Assembly: GCA_033439685.1 (NCBI GenBank)
Contig: JAUEDM010000002.1
Coordinates: 124,001-188,000, forward strand
DNA: 64,000 nucleotides
Reading direction: 5' to 3'
From: Apodospora peruviana
Lineage: Eukaryota; Ascomycota; Sordariomycetes; Sordariales; Lasiosphaeriaceae
Below are positions 12,907 to 25,095 of the stretch, one piece after another. The translations under genes were made by a program, and so were the position numbers. The stretch's first letter is position 1. Every line of letters begins with the position of its first letter. Below the pieces are notes generated by a model that had not been told where the DNA came from, searched no databases, and was given only the letters and a program-made list of their open reading frames with translations.

Positions 12907-13619
12907 GGCAGACCGGACGGAGGATAAAGTTGGCTTCCAGGTTATGTCTCTGCTATTGTACTATTGGTATTAGTTGGACATCTGGAATTGCGAAGGTCAT
13001 AGAATTAGAACTAGAGCTTAGAACATCTGATATCGGTTGAAAAAAGCGAACAAAGCCAGCCTTGCGTATAACCTTCTCCTACCAGTCCGTCGTCACGATA
13101 TACGTAGGTAGGTAGGTACCTATCGAACAGTTTGCTTCTGCTGGAATCCTCGCCATGCAGACTGGTGCCCTAAGGTAGATGCCACCCATTCAGCGTGGCT
13201 TGCAGAACGCCAATCATGCAGCATGACGAGGCAGATTCCTGTGTATTTCATCGCACCATTATTGGTTAATGTCAAGGTGTGAAATCGTGAACGTGGTTCT
13301 TGCAATGCCCAGCTTCCCCCTCACCTGTCTTCCTCTTCCACTTCTCACTTCATCGCTCGAAAATCTTCCTGTCTGGGCTCATTTTTGGCACCGAATCGCC
13401 ACAAATTACATGAACTGGACTTGAGGGAAGCTGGACGAAGACAGTACCTTCCCCTTACTAGATGCATTCATATTGAAGCACGCCACCACTCAGTTACCTC
13501 TGCCAAGCGGCCGCTGGCAGCAAACGCCCTACTTCGTCCGCCAGCGATAAACTAGGATACCTGTACACAAAAGCTGATATCGACCTTCGATAAGAGGCCA
13601 AGATCTTATTCTTTCCACA
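12907..13619. other. Intergenic, nothing recognised
   Basis: About 0.7 kb with a short GGTA repeat near 13107 and no gene features. It holds the 5' region of the decayed gene that follows. Confidence 0.5.
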
Positions 13620-16600
13620 ATGCCGAATTTCAGCCTTGATGAGTCGGAATTTGGTTTTACTTGCTGTCTGTGCCGTGGCTTTATTAATACAAACATATCA
13701 GACCGCTGTTTGGGCGTGAATGACGATGGAAATCCTTGCGAGCACGACCTATGCTCGAACTGCATCATGGGGGGAAGGGGGTCCGGGTGAACCAATGAGT
13801 CCATAAAGACCCGAGAAGGCGAGGATTCCGAGCCTGAGCTCTATTCGAGGCATTCAAGCCTTTCTGCCCGGGATGGAACAGAGGAAAACGACGCTGTGGT
13901 TCCAGAGTCTGCCCAGAGAGGCGCGCCTTTCACAGACTCACACTCCCCAAGATTCAGATACTTCAAGTGTTGTAATTGCGCCGACACAATTGATACAGAC
14001 GTGTCAGAACGGTGTACTGGCATGTGGGAAGGTGACAACTGCCCCCACGACAAATGTGGCTACTGTTGCGAGCTCATCAATTACAGAGCCCCGAGAGCCG
14101 GGAGGGTCGGGCATGGAAGTCTTTCAGCGCAGCAGCAAAGCGGAGAAATTGACGCTGCAGTTCCAGTCGTCCCTTTCTCAGACTCAAGTTACGCCTCCAT
14201 GCTTCAACCGCCCCCGAAGGCCGCGGTTCCGCAGCTCGAAACCACAGCGGAGGAGCCCGAGTGCCTGTGCAACATCAGTGAGGATGTGCGTCAGGATAAG
14301 GATGCGGCAGAGACTTCCACATTGTACTCAACAGTCGACTCTGTTGCGTCGGTGGAGCATGATGTATACATATCGGAACTGGCCGACAAGCTGCTTGATA
14401 GTATTCCATCTGTTGCCAAAGATGTAGCGGCACTTGGTGATCTCTCTGAGACCCTGCCGTCGCTGCTTCAGGCGTTTGCGCTCCTGATCGGCCACGCATC
14501 TGAAACCAAAACCGAGCGAGAGGTGATGGTCTTTATCCACAAGCACCGGCGGTATGTTTTCGTCCTATATTCCGAATCTTCGTGAGATAGCAGGAAAACT
14601 TACCCATTCGTTTCATTTGCTATAGCGAGATCGCGCAACGCTTCGAACATGCTGCGCTGGGTGCAAAGAGCTCAGATTCTGAGTCGGTGAACGAACACAC
14701 CGTCACGCCAATTGACAAAGGCGCGGTCAGGTCTCGCATCGAGGGTTGCTGTCCGACCTTGAGGTAGAGACACACGTCGAAGTTCCTCCTAGTGAAGAGC
14801 TGCCAGAAGGGGATGCCGGGATACACAGCACCCTGCAGAACATCGAAGATGATCCACCGACATTGCGACCGGACAGGGCTTGTTACAGAGACATCGTCAC
14901 AACCTCGAAAGCGTCCGAGTGGCTGCCTAGCGCCATGGCGAGAGTCCTCCTGCTAAAGCCGGTGGGCGAGAACGAGGCCATGTCGCGGATTCGAGCCAAG
15001 ATCTTGACCGCTTTGGCCACGCCCAAGGTGCTCAGCACGCGACAGAGCCCAAAATAGAATAATATGACCTTTATCGTCCGCTTGCCTGCCCTCCTTCACC
15101 CGTACTTTCCACACACGGAACGCGGACGGCTCAACCTTGGAAGGACCATCGTCTTGACAGGCGGGTTGACTGATGCACAAGCCTTGCCTTGCGCAGACTA
15201 TGTGCAGCAAACATGGCCCTGGAGCGGGTCTGATGTTCTCGGGGCAGTGCAGGAGACTGTTGTCGAGGGAAAGCCAACAACACGTATGTCTACCTTGTTT
15301 GTCGCATCACTACCAATTCAGCGCTTTGCGTAGAGAAAGGTCAGGTTGAGCGAGACGTCATGTCCCAGAAAGCTGACTTATCCCCACAGAATTCCTTTCT
15401 GACAACTCTTCTCTCTTGTGCACATTGAACCCCGAGACGAATACCCTCGCCGTCGAAACTCGGGGTACGCCGGACTTCATTGCTGAGGTCGGGGAGGTAC
15501 TGGCATGGCTGAACGCCGTTCTCCAGCCCTCTCATTTGACGACCGGTGTGACGTCCTGTACGCCATACGCCACTCACCCGAACACTACTGTGGCCTAAGT
15601 GGTCCTCCATCATGACGTGTTCTCTGACGCGCAGGGGGTGCAGGTTACCTCACTGACCATCGGCAAGTGCTGGCACGCCTTATTTAATAACCCAGTGGTG
15701 GTGAACGGGTTCCCGATTCCTTGGAGGTCCTCCTTGCCTGTCGATGCTGGGCTCGATATTCCGCTAGAGATGATGGCGGCGCTTGCACAGGCTCCCCGGG
15801 TCAACGATTTTTTAGGTCTCGTTTGCTTGAAAGGGTTCTCCACGATGCTTGTTCCAATGCGTAGGACTGATGAGATCATCCTGTGGCATCTCTACTATAC
15901 CGAGGACAGGGATAGGATATCGTACCTCCACTGCAGTAATGATGTCGGCTGTCGCGTCACGTTGACGGAGATGGTCGCGGCTCGGCATGTTTTGGGATGG
16001 TGTTCCCCGGCTGATTATCACGCTGGTAAGTGTAATATCTCATTCACCACCACGATATCCGATATCCAATGCCGAGTGTTATGGAGAAGATCGCTGACCA
16101 TGACTGTGACAGGAGCTGCTGGGGTGAATTACGATATCCGAGGCTCGACATACCAACAACCAAGCAGGGACATCTCTCTCGAAAAGGTGTCCCTCTCGCT
16201 CGGAGAGCTGGTCAGCGGCGGCTGCCAGGTCGCTATCGGTCGCAAAGACGTCCCAGTGCGCATATCGAAGCAAGGATACATCACCAAACTTCGATGGATC
16301 CAGCAAAAGCGGTTCGTCTTTTGGGATGAAATCGACAAACCTGGATGGTTGGTCAACGGAAACAGCACCCTTCTTCACCTACTCCGCTCATCTCTGCACC
16401 ACTCGTCCACAGACGACTTCAGCAGCGAGTTCATCTTCAAGCACGGCGAACTCCAAGAAGCAGCGTCACCGTTGCAGGCCAAGTCCGCCATTCAGGTCCT
16501 TCTCAACAAAACGAACAGGCAACGCAAGCTGTACCCGATCAAAGAGGAGATACACACCGAGACCATCAAGTACGAAGACGGCCGAAAGGAGATGGTCACC

Positions 16601-17656
16601 ACGACCACCACAAAGTACATGACACTGGAAGACCGAGTCGAAAAAGTATTTGACAGCCGTGAGAAGCTGATCGACCACAAGACCGTCGTCGAGCACGGGT
16701 ACAAAGGCGTCGACGTCAAGATCCGCGCCCGGCGCCACCTCGAGGGCTGGGATTTTAGGGACATCGCCACCGGACGGGACCCTTTCCACCTGAAAGTCGC
16801 CCGGCTTCCGGTCTTTGGGTGGGGATGGGTCGATTTCACCAGGACAATCGGAGCGGTGACACTGTTCGGACGCGGATTCGGAAGTCTTTTGTCGCCGTCA
16901 TCGTCATCGTCATCTGACAATACCTGCCTAGAATGGGCCGCCGTACCGGTTGATAAGTACCTCCTGGCTGCCAGCGGGTGAGATCTCGCCGATATCATGG
17001 AATGCGACGGAGACACCTCCATCACGCCTCTGACGCTCGCGTCGGGTTTGGTTTGGCATAACCCGACGCCTCACGACCCTTGAAAAAACCGCTGCCCGTG
17101 TTTGTTGAGCAAGACAGCTAGTAAATTACAGCACCTGAACGCGATACAAGAGCTGTACCCGACCAAAGTGCGGGGGCTCCTGGCCTCGCGACGGCAACCA
17201 CCAGATCTGGACGTTGCGAAACTGGGCGCGGTCGTCTTCGGCTACCGCCCGGCATCGAAATGGTTCTGGCCCGAATTTGGCGATTGCATGGTGGAAAAGT
17301 CGTGCCTTGAAGAACTTCAGAGTTCAGAGTCCGAATCGCCCGCACAAGCGCTGGCGAGCTTGACTGTGGAGGAAACCGTTGCCAGCAGTGGAAGCAGTTC
17401 GAGTTTTCAGGGCTCCTCGAATCCCATGACCATCCAGATCACGAATACCTCCCAAAGTCAGAGTGCTAGTCTGCTCACCCCGAATACCACTCTTAGTGAT
17501 GGCAAGGATGGATTCGATGAAGCAAGTGGTCGTATGGATGCTTTGACGACGTTGAAGTCCGATGAAGTGCAAGGAGAGAACAGTAAGAAGCCAATTGTGC
17601 GGCGAGTCGCTAAGGCCACGACTGATCTTTTCAAGAGACGCAAACAAGACGGCTGA
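13620..17656 (+). pseudogene. Decayed member of a large unnamed fungal family with Cys/His finger motifs
   Basis: Homologous-looking coding sequence runs from the ATG at 13620 to the stop at 17656. It is interrupted by in-frame stops at 13788 (TGA), 15055 (TAG), 15596 (TAA), 16979 (TGA) and 17081 (TGA), and by a one-base frame change near 14740. Clear introns remain: about 14553..14625, one near 15285-15390, and 16026..16112. The N-terminus has two similar Cys/His units (start CCLCRGF.. and CCNCADT.., each with later C, H and paired C), which look like zinc-binding fingers. The C-terminal half has the block pattern I associate with an unnamed, multicopy fungal family: GFSTMLVPMRRTDEIILWH, FVFWDEIDKPGWLVNG, WDFRDIATGRDPF and FGWGWVDFTRTIGAVTLFG. 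The ends of the frame are Ser/Thr-rich. The function of the family is unknown to me. Each stop sits inside otherwise alignable text, so I call it a pseudogene, not several genes. Confidence 0.78.
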
Positions 17657-18159
17657 ATACCATCACCATCCTCCAGTCCACTTCGCTGCCTTGCTCAAGC
17701 GTTGGGGGGCACTGCTCAGGGCATTGTTGGGCAAACCGCCAGACGTGGTTTGACAAGTAGGTATCCGTAGGTAGGCAGTGCTCTCAACGGATTAGACGGA
17801 TGTCTACATTGTCTGTTTCGATAATTCTGCGAGGCGTCCTGCGTGGCGAAATGCTCGCCGAAGGGTTGCATGAGCTGTGTAACCAGCTGCAGCCCAGGTG
17901 TCAATGAAATAATAAGAGGGCGCTATTCTCTCTTAATCTTATTGGATGCTATCATGCTGTGTTGCCGATGCAGTCGGTGCATTCGGCTGCCACAGTGATG
18001 GTACTGGCAGACCTCGGAGGGAGGCTGGGATCCATCACTATCAGCGAACAGCCGAGGATATAATAATCCAGTTAGACACCCCAAGTACCTTACTTGGGCT
18101 TGCCTGGTAGCAAACATCCTCCCTTTCCACCAGAACCGAAGAGTATCCACGCCTCTCCA
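17657..18159. other. Short intergenic region
   Basis: About 0.5 kb between two decayed accessory genes. Nothing recognised. Confidence 0.5.
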
Positions 18160-19051
18160 ATGGAGAGTAGGAAAGACGGTCTTGCGATGCCCCTCAGGCT
18201 GCCGCTGCCACTGTTGCTTTTGTTGCTGACGCTATCACCAGTTGTCAGCGCGATAACTGACGCAGTGTCGATTGCTTCGGTGCCAGCATGGAGAAGCCTT
18301 CGTTCGTGTGCCCAGGGGTGTATCTTCTGTCGTGGAGACAGTCCTGAGCTACTCGCCGATGGTCTGGGCTGCGGAGGTCCGTGGCCAAACAGCTGTTTCT
18401 GTCGGACCGACCTAAACTCCATCGCCACCCAATTTCTCAGCTCGTGCATCCACTTGCGTTGCACGGTGGGCGACGCCCGGCTCGACTTCACGTCGGCCCA
18501 TGGCCCTCTATGGTTCCTATTTCGCCGCTGCCGGATATCCAGCCCCAGTAGTTGTGTCTGCTATGCCGACTGGAGGAGATGGGAACGTAGGGGGCGGGCG
18601 GATCGACAACTCCAACAGTTACACGTGTCACCATCGTCACGCAGACCGTCGTCTCGGGGGCCTCTGGATCTAGGTCCACAACATCGACGAGTAAGTGGCA
18701 ACCACCCATCGTCGCCTTCGCCGCTCCGGGACTCTTGGCCCTCTTTGTGACTGGAAAGGTGCGTTTTGGAAACACCGCAAGTCGGTTTGATGAGGGTCGA
18801 ACTAATAGTTTGGTGCCAGAATTGGTGAAGACAATTACACGACTCCATTCCCGACCATCCCAACAACGATAGACATTACCTCCACTGTGCGCGTCTCAAA
18901 AGATTCAGAGCTGAATGTAAATGGAAGCGGCGGCGGCGGCCTGAGTTTAAGCGATAAGATCGCGCTGGGAGTCGGCATTGGCAGCGGTCTGCCAGCCACC
19001 ATTGCTGGCATTGCGATGTGTTTTCAACAGCTGATGCGAAAATCGCCTTGA
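18160..19051 (+). pseudogene. Decayed CFEM-like, membrane-anchored secreted protein
   Basis: A signal peptide (PLRLPLPLLLLLLTL then SPVVSA) is followed by an eight-cysteine domain from CAQGCIFC through CFCR to SSCIHLRC. This spacing resembles the CFEM domain of fungal surface proteins. The expected continuation (ALYGSYFAAAGYPAP) lies one frame over, starting near 18508, beside a GGCCC run. The Thr/Val-rich stalk (TIVTQTVVSG) lies in a third frame after a G-rich run near 18590-18600. An intron starts near 18759 (GTGCGT) and ends with TAATAG near 18818. The last exon has a stalk and a transmembrane helix (SDKIALGVGIGSGLPATIAG) with the stop at 19049..19051. So signal, CFEM-like domain, stalk and anchor are all present, but two indels break the frame. 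Both indels sit at short homopolymers, so sequencing error must be excluded. Confidence 0.62.
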
Positions 19052-19962
19052 TGGACCGGTCTCCGGAAGATCGATTTTCATCGGCTCCGCACGAGATCCC
19101 GAGTTCTGCCCTCATAGTCGGGGAGGCCCTTTTCTTCAAGCTGACGGGAGCCGCGAGACCCAAGAGTCCGTCATTCTGTCTGTTCCGAGGCGCGGAATGG
19201 AAGCTACGGGTCGTGGGAGTCGGGCGTTCCAGGTTGCGCTCATCGGTGATTGCATCGACGCCATTGATCACTGGGGGCGTGTGGGACAGGCGTCGTGTTT
19301 TCGCTGGAGAACGCGTATATTCTCGCCAGGATACTCGAGTGCGCTTTCCATGATAGGGACCGGAGAGGAAATAGTAGGACAATATGATGCAGTCGTGAGT
19401 GATTGGGCTGAGGCTGAAGTGGAAAGCTGAAAGCTGTGATGGAGATTGAGAATTGAGATGATCCAGTGGCCGGTGAATAGACGGGAGTGATGAATCATCA
19501 TCGGGCGGAACCGAGCCCACAATTTCCTCAACTCACCTTCGTACCTGGCCCTGCATATACCTGCAGAATACGGTAGATATGGGACGATGACGGGAAAATG
19601 ATGGGAAAATGACGGGACAATGACAGCTTGACAGCTTGACAGCTTGCGGTGTCTTCTCGGTTCAAATTCATTTGCTGCAAGATTTTAAAGACGTTCGATT
19701 CAGGGGCCGAACTGAACAATGGGAAAGTGCGGCCATGCCCAACCCGCCGTCACATCGCCCCGCATTGCGTCATTTATCCCGCCGGCTCGGATCCGTAATT
19801 CTAGCGCATTCTTCCGTTTGGGGGGGTCAATTTGTCTCAAAACACCCGACGTCTGATAACAAAATCTCAAAAATCCACACATACCACTTTCGTTCACTCC
19901 TCATTCTTTCCAACAAAAAGTTCATGTTATCACCAGTCTGCTACCTCCGCGAACAAGACATC
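19052..19962. other. Intergenic with short tandem repeats
   Basis: About 0.9 kb. It contains short tandem units near 19585-19645 (GACGGGAAAAT-like, then TGACAGCT three times). The long minus-strand frame here has no family features and overlaps the pseudogene. Confidence 0.5.
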
Positions 19963-20962
19963 ATGCCTCCCCTCCGCATCGGCTTCGTGCCAGAGCATTT
20001 CTCGACGCCCATCCACTTCGCCAACAAGCGCTTTGGGCTCAATGCCGAGCTAACTCCGTTCCCCTCCGGGACGGGGCACATGATCACCGCCCTGCGTGCC
20101 GGCGAGATTGACGTCGGCATCGGTTTGACGGAAGGCTGGGTTGCCGGCTTGGGCCGTGAGGACACGCCCAAGGCTGATGACGGCGGGTACAAGCTCGTGG
20201 GCACGTATGTCGAGACGCCGCTGTGTAAGTCCTTCACTCCTCCTTCGTAATCAATCGAAGCACCTATCATTGATGTGAGAGAAAAAAGGCTGGGCGATAT
20301 CCACCGGCGCCAGCCGGCCCGAGATCCGGAACGTCGACTCGCTCAAGAGCAGCAAGATTGGCGTCTCGCGCATCGGGTCCGGCAGCTACGTGATGGGCTA
20401 CGTGCTCGCCGATGAGCGCAGCTGGCTTATCCCTACGAGCGGAGTCTGTACCAGCTCGGAATCGGCTTCGCCGTACACGAAAACGGTTGTGCTGAACACG
20501 TTTGAGAACCTGAGAAAGGCAGTCAATTCGGGCGAGGCTGACTTCTTCATGTGGGAGCATTTTACGTCCAAGAAGTATTATGATAGCGGTGAGATCAGAA
20601 AGGTGGGCGAGATTTATACCCCCTGGAGCAGCTGGAAGATTGTCGCGAGCACGAAATTGGTTAGTGGTGACGGGGAGGAGAAGAAGGTGGATCCGAGGGT
20701 CGAGGAGTTGTTCGGCAAGCTTAACCAGGGCATTAAGTACTTCAACGAGCACCAGGACGAGGCGGTGCAGTATATCAGCACCGAGTTGGACTACTCGGAG
20801 GAGGATGCGCGGGAGTGGCTGAAGACGGTCAAGTTCCCCGAGGATACTCGCGGCGTGGATCTGAACGTTATTGAGAAGACGATTGGTGTGCTGCGTGATG
20901 CTGGGGTCTTGGTCACGGGCAAGGGGATGAGGGCCGAGGAGATGATTGCCACGAGCAGGTAG
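19963..20962 (+). CDS. Ca3427-like periplasmic-binding-fold (PBP2) protein
   Basis: Two exons, 19963..20224 and 20289..20962, give 311 aa. The intron has a GTAAGT donor and an unusual acceptor preceded by a run of A. An in-frame ATG at 19924 would add 13 residues; I chose the ATG that directly precedes LRIGFVPEHFSTPIHFA. The protein has the type II periplasmic-binding fold pattern: an N-terminal strand, a GTGHM ligand-loop-like segment, VGIGLTEGW, a hinge near IGVSRIGSGSYVMGYV and GEADFFMWEHFTSKKYY. The PBP2 fold family includes NMT1/THI5-like proteins; the closest named relative I can think of is the Candida albicans protein Ca3427. No signal peptide is seen, so it is probably cytosolic. Ligand and reaction are unknown. 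Confidence 0.82.
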
Positions 20963-22349
20963 ACCGTAGACGTAGGAATGTGATGGCGAGATAGAGGTAT
21001 TTGTTGAGCGAGGAAGGTAGGTATGCATGCTTAATTAGACGAAAGTTCGGGTTTTGTCTGCTAATGCTAATACAGGTGCTACTTAGGTTGAGAACTGAAG
21101 CCAATTCCTATGACTATGATAATTATATCCCTCAACTCGACTGGGTTTCCACCCTTCGCATCGTAGATACACGCGTGAGATGCTGGACCGAAGCTGTTAA
21201 CACGCTGGCTTGCTCATGGCGGCCGGAACGACTGGGAGCCGGGCGAGGAGAGAGATGTCCCGGGGACAGACCTGCACATTTCCCCGTCAGGGATCATGGA
21301 GTTTTCTCTCCCTGTGGACAGGTCAATTGTGGCATCAACCTGGACTAAGCGAAACCTGCTTAACCCTCCACTAGGAAAAAACGGGCCTGCCCGCCTTGGA
21401 GCACGCACCCAAGTAAGTACTAGACCGTACTCTATAGTACCAACTACCGACAAGGCGTGAAGATCAGAATTTGTGAACCAGCGAGTAATTTACCAGTGGG
21501 CCAGCCCTGCTTGAAAAAAGACCCGCTGAGATAAGGCCTTGGACAATATTGTAGGGCTGTGTAGTAATTAGAATGGACTAGCGATCTGTATTCCATGACG
21601 GGTGACCGAGCGTATGCCGGGCGTGCAGGGAGGCATACCGCATAGTCAAATCTATTACATGTAATTATCATCATCACCGTTCGTGTTCGTATAGAAGAGG
21701 TGGGAATGGGATGAAGCTATGCCATCACGGTCACCGAGCACAAGCAAGCCCAGGTTGCTGTAAGGTCAAGTATTTGGATAGAAGCAGGCGCCCAAAACAG
21801 ATGCATAAAGAGTTGAACATGTCGCGCGTGGCCTCGTGTTGATTTGCTTGGCACCCATTGGGTCGAAGTTCAGGCACGGAGGGGCGGCCATTGTAACCCT
21901 GTTCTAGTGTGACAGCCTCCGCGCGTCTGAACGAACGTTCTCGTGCACTTACAGGTAAATCCTATTGGACGCCAAACAAGTCTACCGTTGAGTCCCATCT
22001 GCAGGAACACCACTAGTTCTAGCCATCAAGCAGCTTTATCAGGCCGGTCGAGGACATATCACCACGACCAGCCAAAGTCATCCACATAATTGCTGAGACT
22101 GCCTGAGAGCGAGGATTGAGTGATGCGATGGACTGATAGATGTGAACAACTCGGCATGTGGGATGAGGCCATAATTCCGACATGGTGAAACCCCTACATG
22201 TATTGACTTTCGTCTGGCTTAGGGCACGGCATATGTATAAATATCTTGCCACGGACTGCCGTCGGTCCAAGTTTCATTAGAGAAGAGCAGCAGTCAATGA
22301 TTATTTGTCAACCTTCATTTCTTCCTCTGCTTGCCAGACTCACCCCAAA
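20963..22349. other. Intergenic, nothing recognised
   Basis: About 1.4 kb. A TATAAATA-like element lies near 22235, about 115 bp before the next start codon. Confidence 0.45.
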
Positions 22350-23738
22350 ATGCAACTACGCGCCCTCCTCGGCGTGGTGGCCCTCGCGGCCACTGCTCAG
22401 GCCAGCACAGCCAGCCTGAAGGCAGCCATCAAGAACGTCGTCATCCTGGTCATGGAGAACCGCTCGCTCGACAACCTGCTGGGCGGGCAGACCATCGCCG
22501 GGCTCGAGAACCCCATCAATAACGGGCCCTTCTGCAACCCCTGGTCCCTGACCGACTCGTCCCAGGGCCAGGCCTGCACAGCCGCCAACAGCTACGACTC
22601 GGTCGTCAACGACCCGGACCACGCCGTCTACGGCAACAACATGCAGTTCTACGGGAACTTCATCCCAAACAACACGGCCATCGCCGCCGGCACTCTCCTG
22701 CCCACCCAAAAGGGTTTCCTCCAGGAGCAGTTGCGCCTCTACCCGAGCGTCAGCAAGGCCACCCTCGCCAAGCAGGTCATGGGCTACTATACCGAGGCGC
22801 AGGTGCCCGTGCTGACATCCCTGGTCAAGAATTTTGTGACCTTCAACAACTGGCACTCGGATGTCCCCGGTGTATGTTCTTCCAAGTCTTCTACTTCAAC
22901 CACAAGCTGATACTAGTCCACAAAGCCAACCGACCCTAACCGGATCGCGCTCGTATCAGGCAGCAGCTACGGACACGGCAGCAATGACGCCGCCTTCACA
23001 GCCAGAGGCTTCAACCAAAAGTCCATCTTCCAGTCCGTAACCGAAGCCGGCAAAAACTGGCGCAACTACCACGACCCGGCGGGCGGAACCGGCCCCGAGG
23101 CGCAGTGGTTCAACTGGACCTACAACAACAACCTGCAAAGCCGCGTGGTAAACCTTTCCCAGTTCTACGTCGACGCGGCGGCCGGCAACCTCACCGCGCT
23201 CTCTTTCCTCAACCCCTCGTGCTGCGGCGTCGGCACGACAAGCATGCACCCGTCTGGCCTCATCTCAGCCGGCGAGGCCCTCATCAAGAAAGTATACGAA
23301 TCCCTCCGCGCCAGCCCGCAGTGGAACTCCACGCTCTTCATCCTGACTTTTGACGAGACGGGCGGCTTCCACGACCACGTGCCCCCGCCAGTCGTGCCGC
23401 GGCCGGATACCTTGACATTCACCACTACTCCTCCAGGCGGAGGAAGCTATACTTTCCCGTTCAACCGGCTCGGCGGCCGCCTGCCGACGTTGCTGATCTC
23501 GCCGTGGGTTGACAAGGCCTTCGTCGAGAAAAAGGGGACCAACTCCGCCGGTCAGACAGGGGTTTCATATTCCGCCACCTCCATCCTCCGCACCCTCGGC
23601 TTGCTGTGGGACTTTGCGCCGTACAATCCCCGCGTCTCGGCGGCGCCGGCGTTTGACCACCTTATCCGGACGACCACGCGCACCGCGCCGGCAACGCTTC
23701 CTGCTGTTACTCCTTTTCGGGCCATGTATCGTGCTTAG
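22350..23738 (+). CDS. Secreted phosphoesterase, non-haemolytic phospholipase C family
   Basis: Two exons, 22350..22871 and 22926..23738, give 444 aa; the 54-nt intron starts GTATGT. A signal peptide (LLGVVALAATAQA) precedes the mature N-terminus. The phosphoesterase family (PF04185) motifs follow: VVILVMENRSLDNLLG near residue 30 with the metal-binding E-N-R-S core, SCCGVGTTSMHPSG in the middle, and FDETGGFHDHVPPP near residue 340. Known relatives hydrolyse phosphatidylcholine or related phosphate esters outside the cell, and fungal members respond to phosphate or serve in lipid use. Several N-x-S/T sites suggest glycosylation. The frame is intact. The exact substrate is not visible. Confidence 0.9.
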
Positions 23739-24489
23739 ATAGTGAACACCCAGGGTTGACACATGTGTTGCTCGTGCTGGCAGCTAGGATGGTATGGTTA
23801 AGAGGACAGGGTACCTGTCGGGGTTGCTTAGGTAGGAATCAGGGATGAATGTGCTGGGCAAGTTCCTTTCATTGTATGTCTTGACTCGTTGGGGTGGGAT
23901 TGTGAGGTTGAGACTTTCGACCTGACATATTTAAGGTCGTCAAGTACCATGAAGTTATCCAATTATGATATGTGTCCGCACGTCAACCTCCAAGCCACCA
24001 CCTCCTCGTTGTGACTAAGAGGGTAGTAGCGCAACCAGAGCTCAACTAGTTCTCGCGTCCTGGTTATTCCGGGGAGGTGAATCCAGCCGAGCCGATCTTG
24101 TCAAAGCAGGCTGGATGAAGGGATGGCTACCTGGAACCAAGAATCCATTCTTGAGTCATGGTATTGGAATTCCGGTCATCGACAACCATCATCGGTCTGG
24201 AGAGGCAGAGGTGGAGCGAATTTGGTGATGACAGGTCCCGGCAGAAACCATACTGAGTCCATGCCATGGGATTGGTGATATGGACTTGTCGTACGAGTAC
24301 CAACTCTGAAACCACACCCATGATGAACGCGGACTTTTATCGGCTTCCATGCGTGAGAATGAGATTATGCTCCTCGATGGGACGAAGCGGTTGTTGTGAT
24401 GAAACTGATCCTCTGTCTTCGTCAAGAGGACTGGAGCTGCCTTCCGACTCTTCACTTCCCAAGGTCCTGGCCTGTATATGAACATGAAT
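23739..24489. other. Intergenic, 3' regions of convergent genes
   Basis: About 0.75 kb between the phosphoesterase gene and the 3' end of the NLR pseudogene. No gene recognised. Confidence 0.5.
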
Positions 24490-24996
24490 TCATCGAATAC
24501 AGAGGAAATTTGGAAATCGTCGTCTCTTGATTTTTTTCTGTTGGGGCGCTTTCGCGTTCGCGCGCACTCGTATGAGGTTACTGTGCGAGATCTCTTTGAT
24601 CTTGGTCCGGTACTCGATGATCTCGTTATTATTTTCGAGAGTCTCTATACGGCCCCAGATCTCTATCTCTTCGTGTAGACGCTCCAGGGTCTCCAACGTC
24701 AAGCCAGGACAGTTTTCCATGATAAATTGAACCAGGTTGAGTCTCTCCCGTCCAAACTTCCCGATTTTCAGTAATTGCCTGACGGCACTGTGGTCACGAC
24801 CATATGTTACTATGTCGATCCAAGAGCCAAGGTGGTCCAGAATGGAGCCATGAACCCCAAAAAGTCCAAAGACGGCGTTCAATAGGACCTTGTCAAACAG
24901 ACCATCAATTTTCGATGGTGGTTGGTTCAGAGTATTCAAGATCTTTGTTTTGACGTAGTCGCCAAGGAGAACATACACCCAAAACTCGAGCATGTA

Positions 24997-25041
24997 ACGT
25001 GCATGATAAGCGAACGGTACAGACAAGCGAACGGTACACTT
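24997..25041 (+). repeat. Left terminal inverted repeat of the Fot1-like element
   Basis: 45 bp, reverse complement of 26509..26553 without mismatch. TA lies directly outside. Confidence 0.95.
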
Positions 25042-25095
25042 CTTGGCACAACGCGACCTTTCAACTTCTTTTACCAATTGCACTACCAATTCGCA

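Noticed and set aside
14740..14770. An additional intron to explain the frame change in the Cys/His-finger family gene
   Set aside because: No donor/acceptor pair of sensible length joins the two frames.
13620..17656. Stop-codon reassignment or readthrough to explain the in-frame stops
   Set aside because: Intact genes in the window end with TAA-, TAG- or TGA-type stops in the normal way, and this locus also has a frame shift.
18876..19520. Minus-strand frame of 214 aa
   Set aside because: Overlaps the anchor exon of the CFEM-like pseudogene, which has clear family features on the plus strand.
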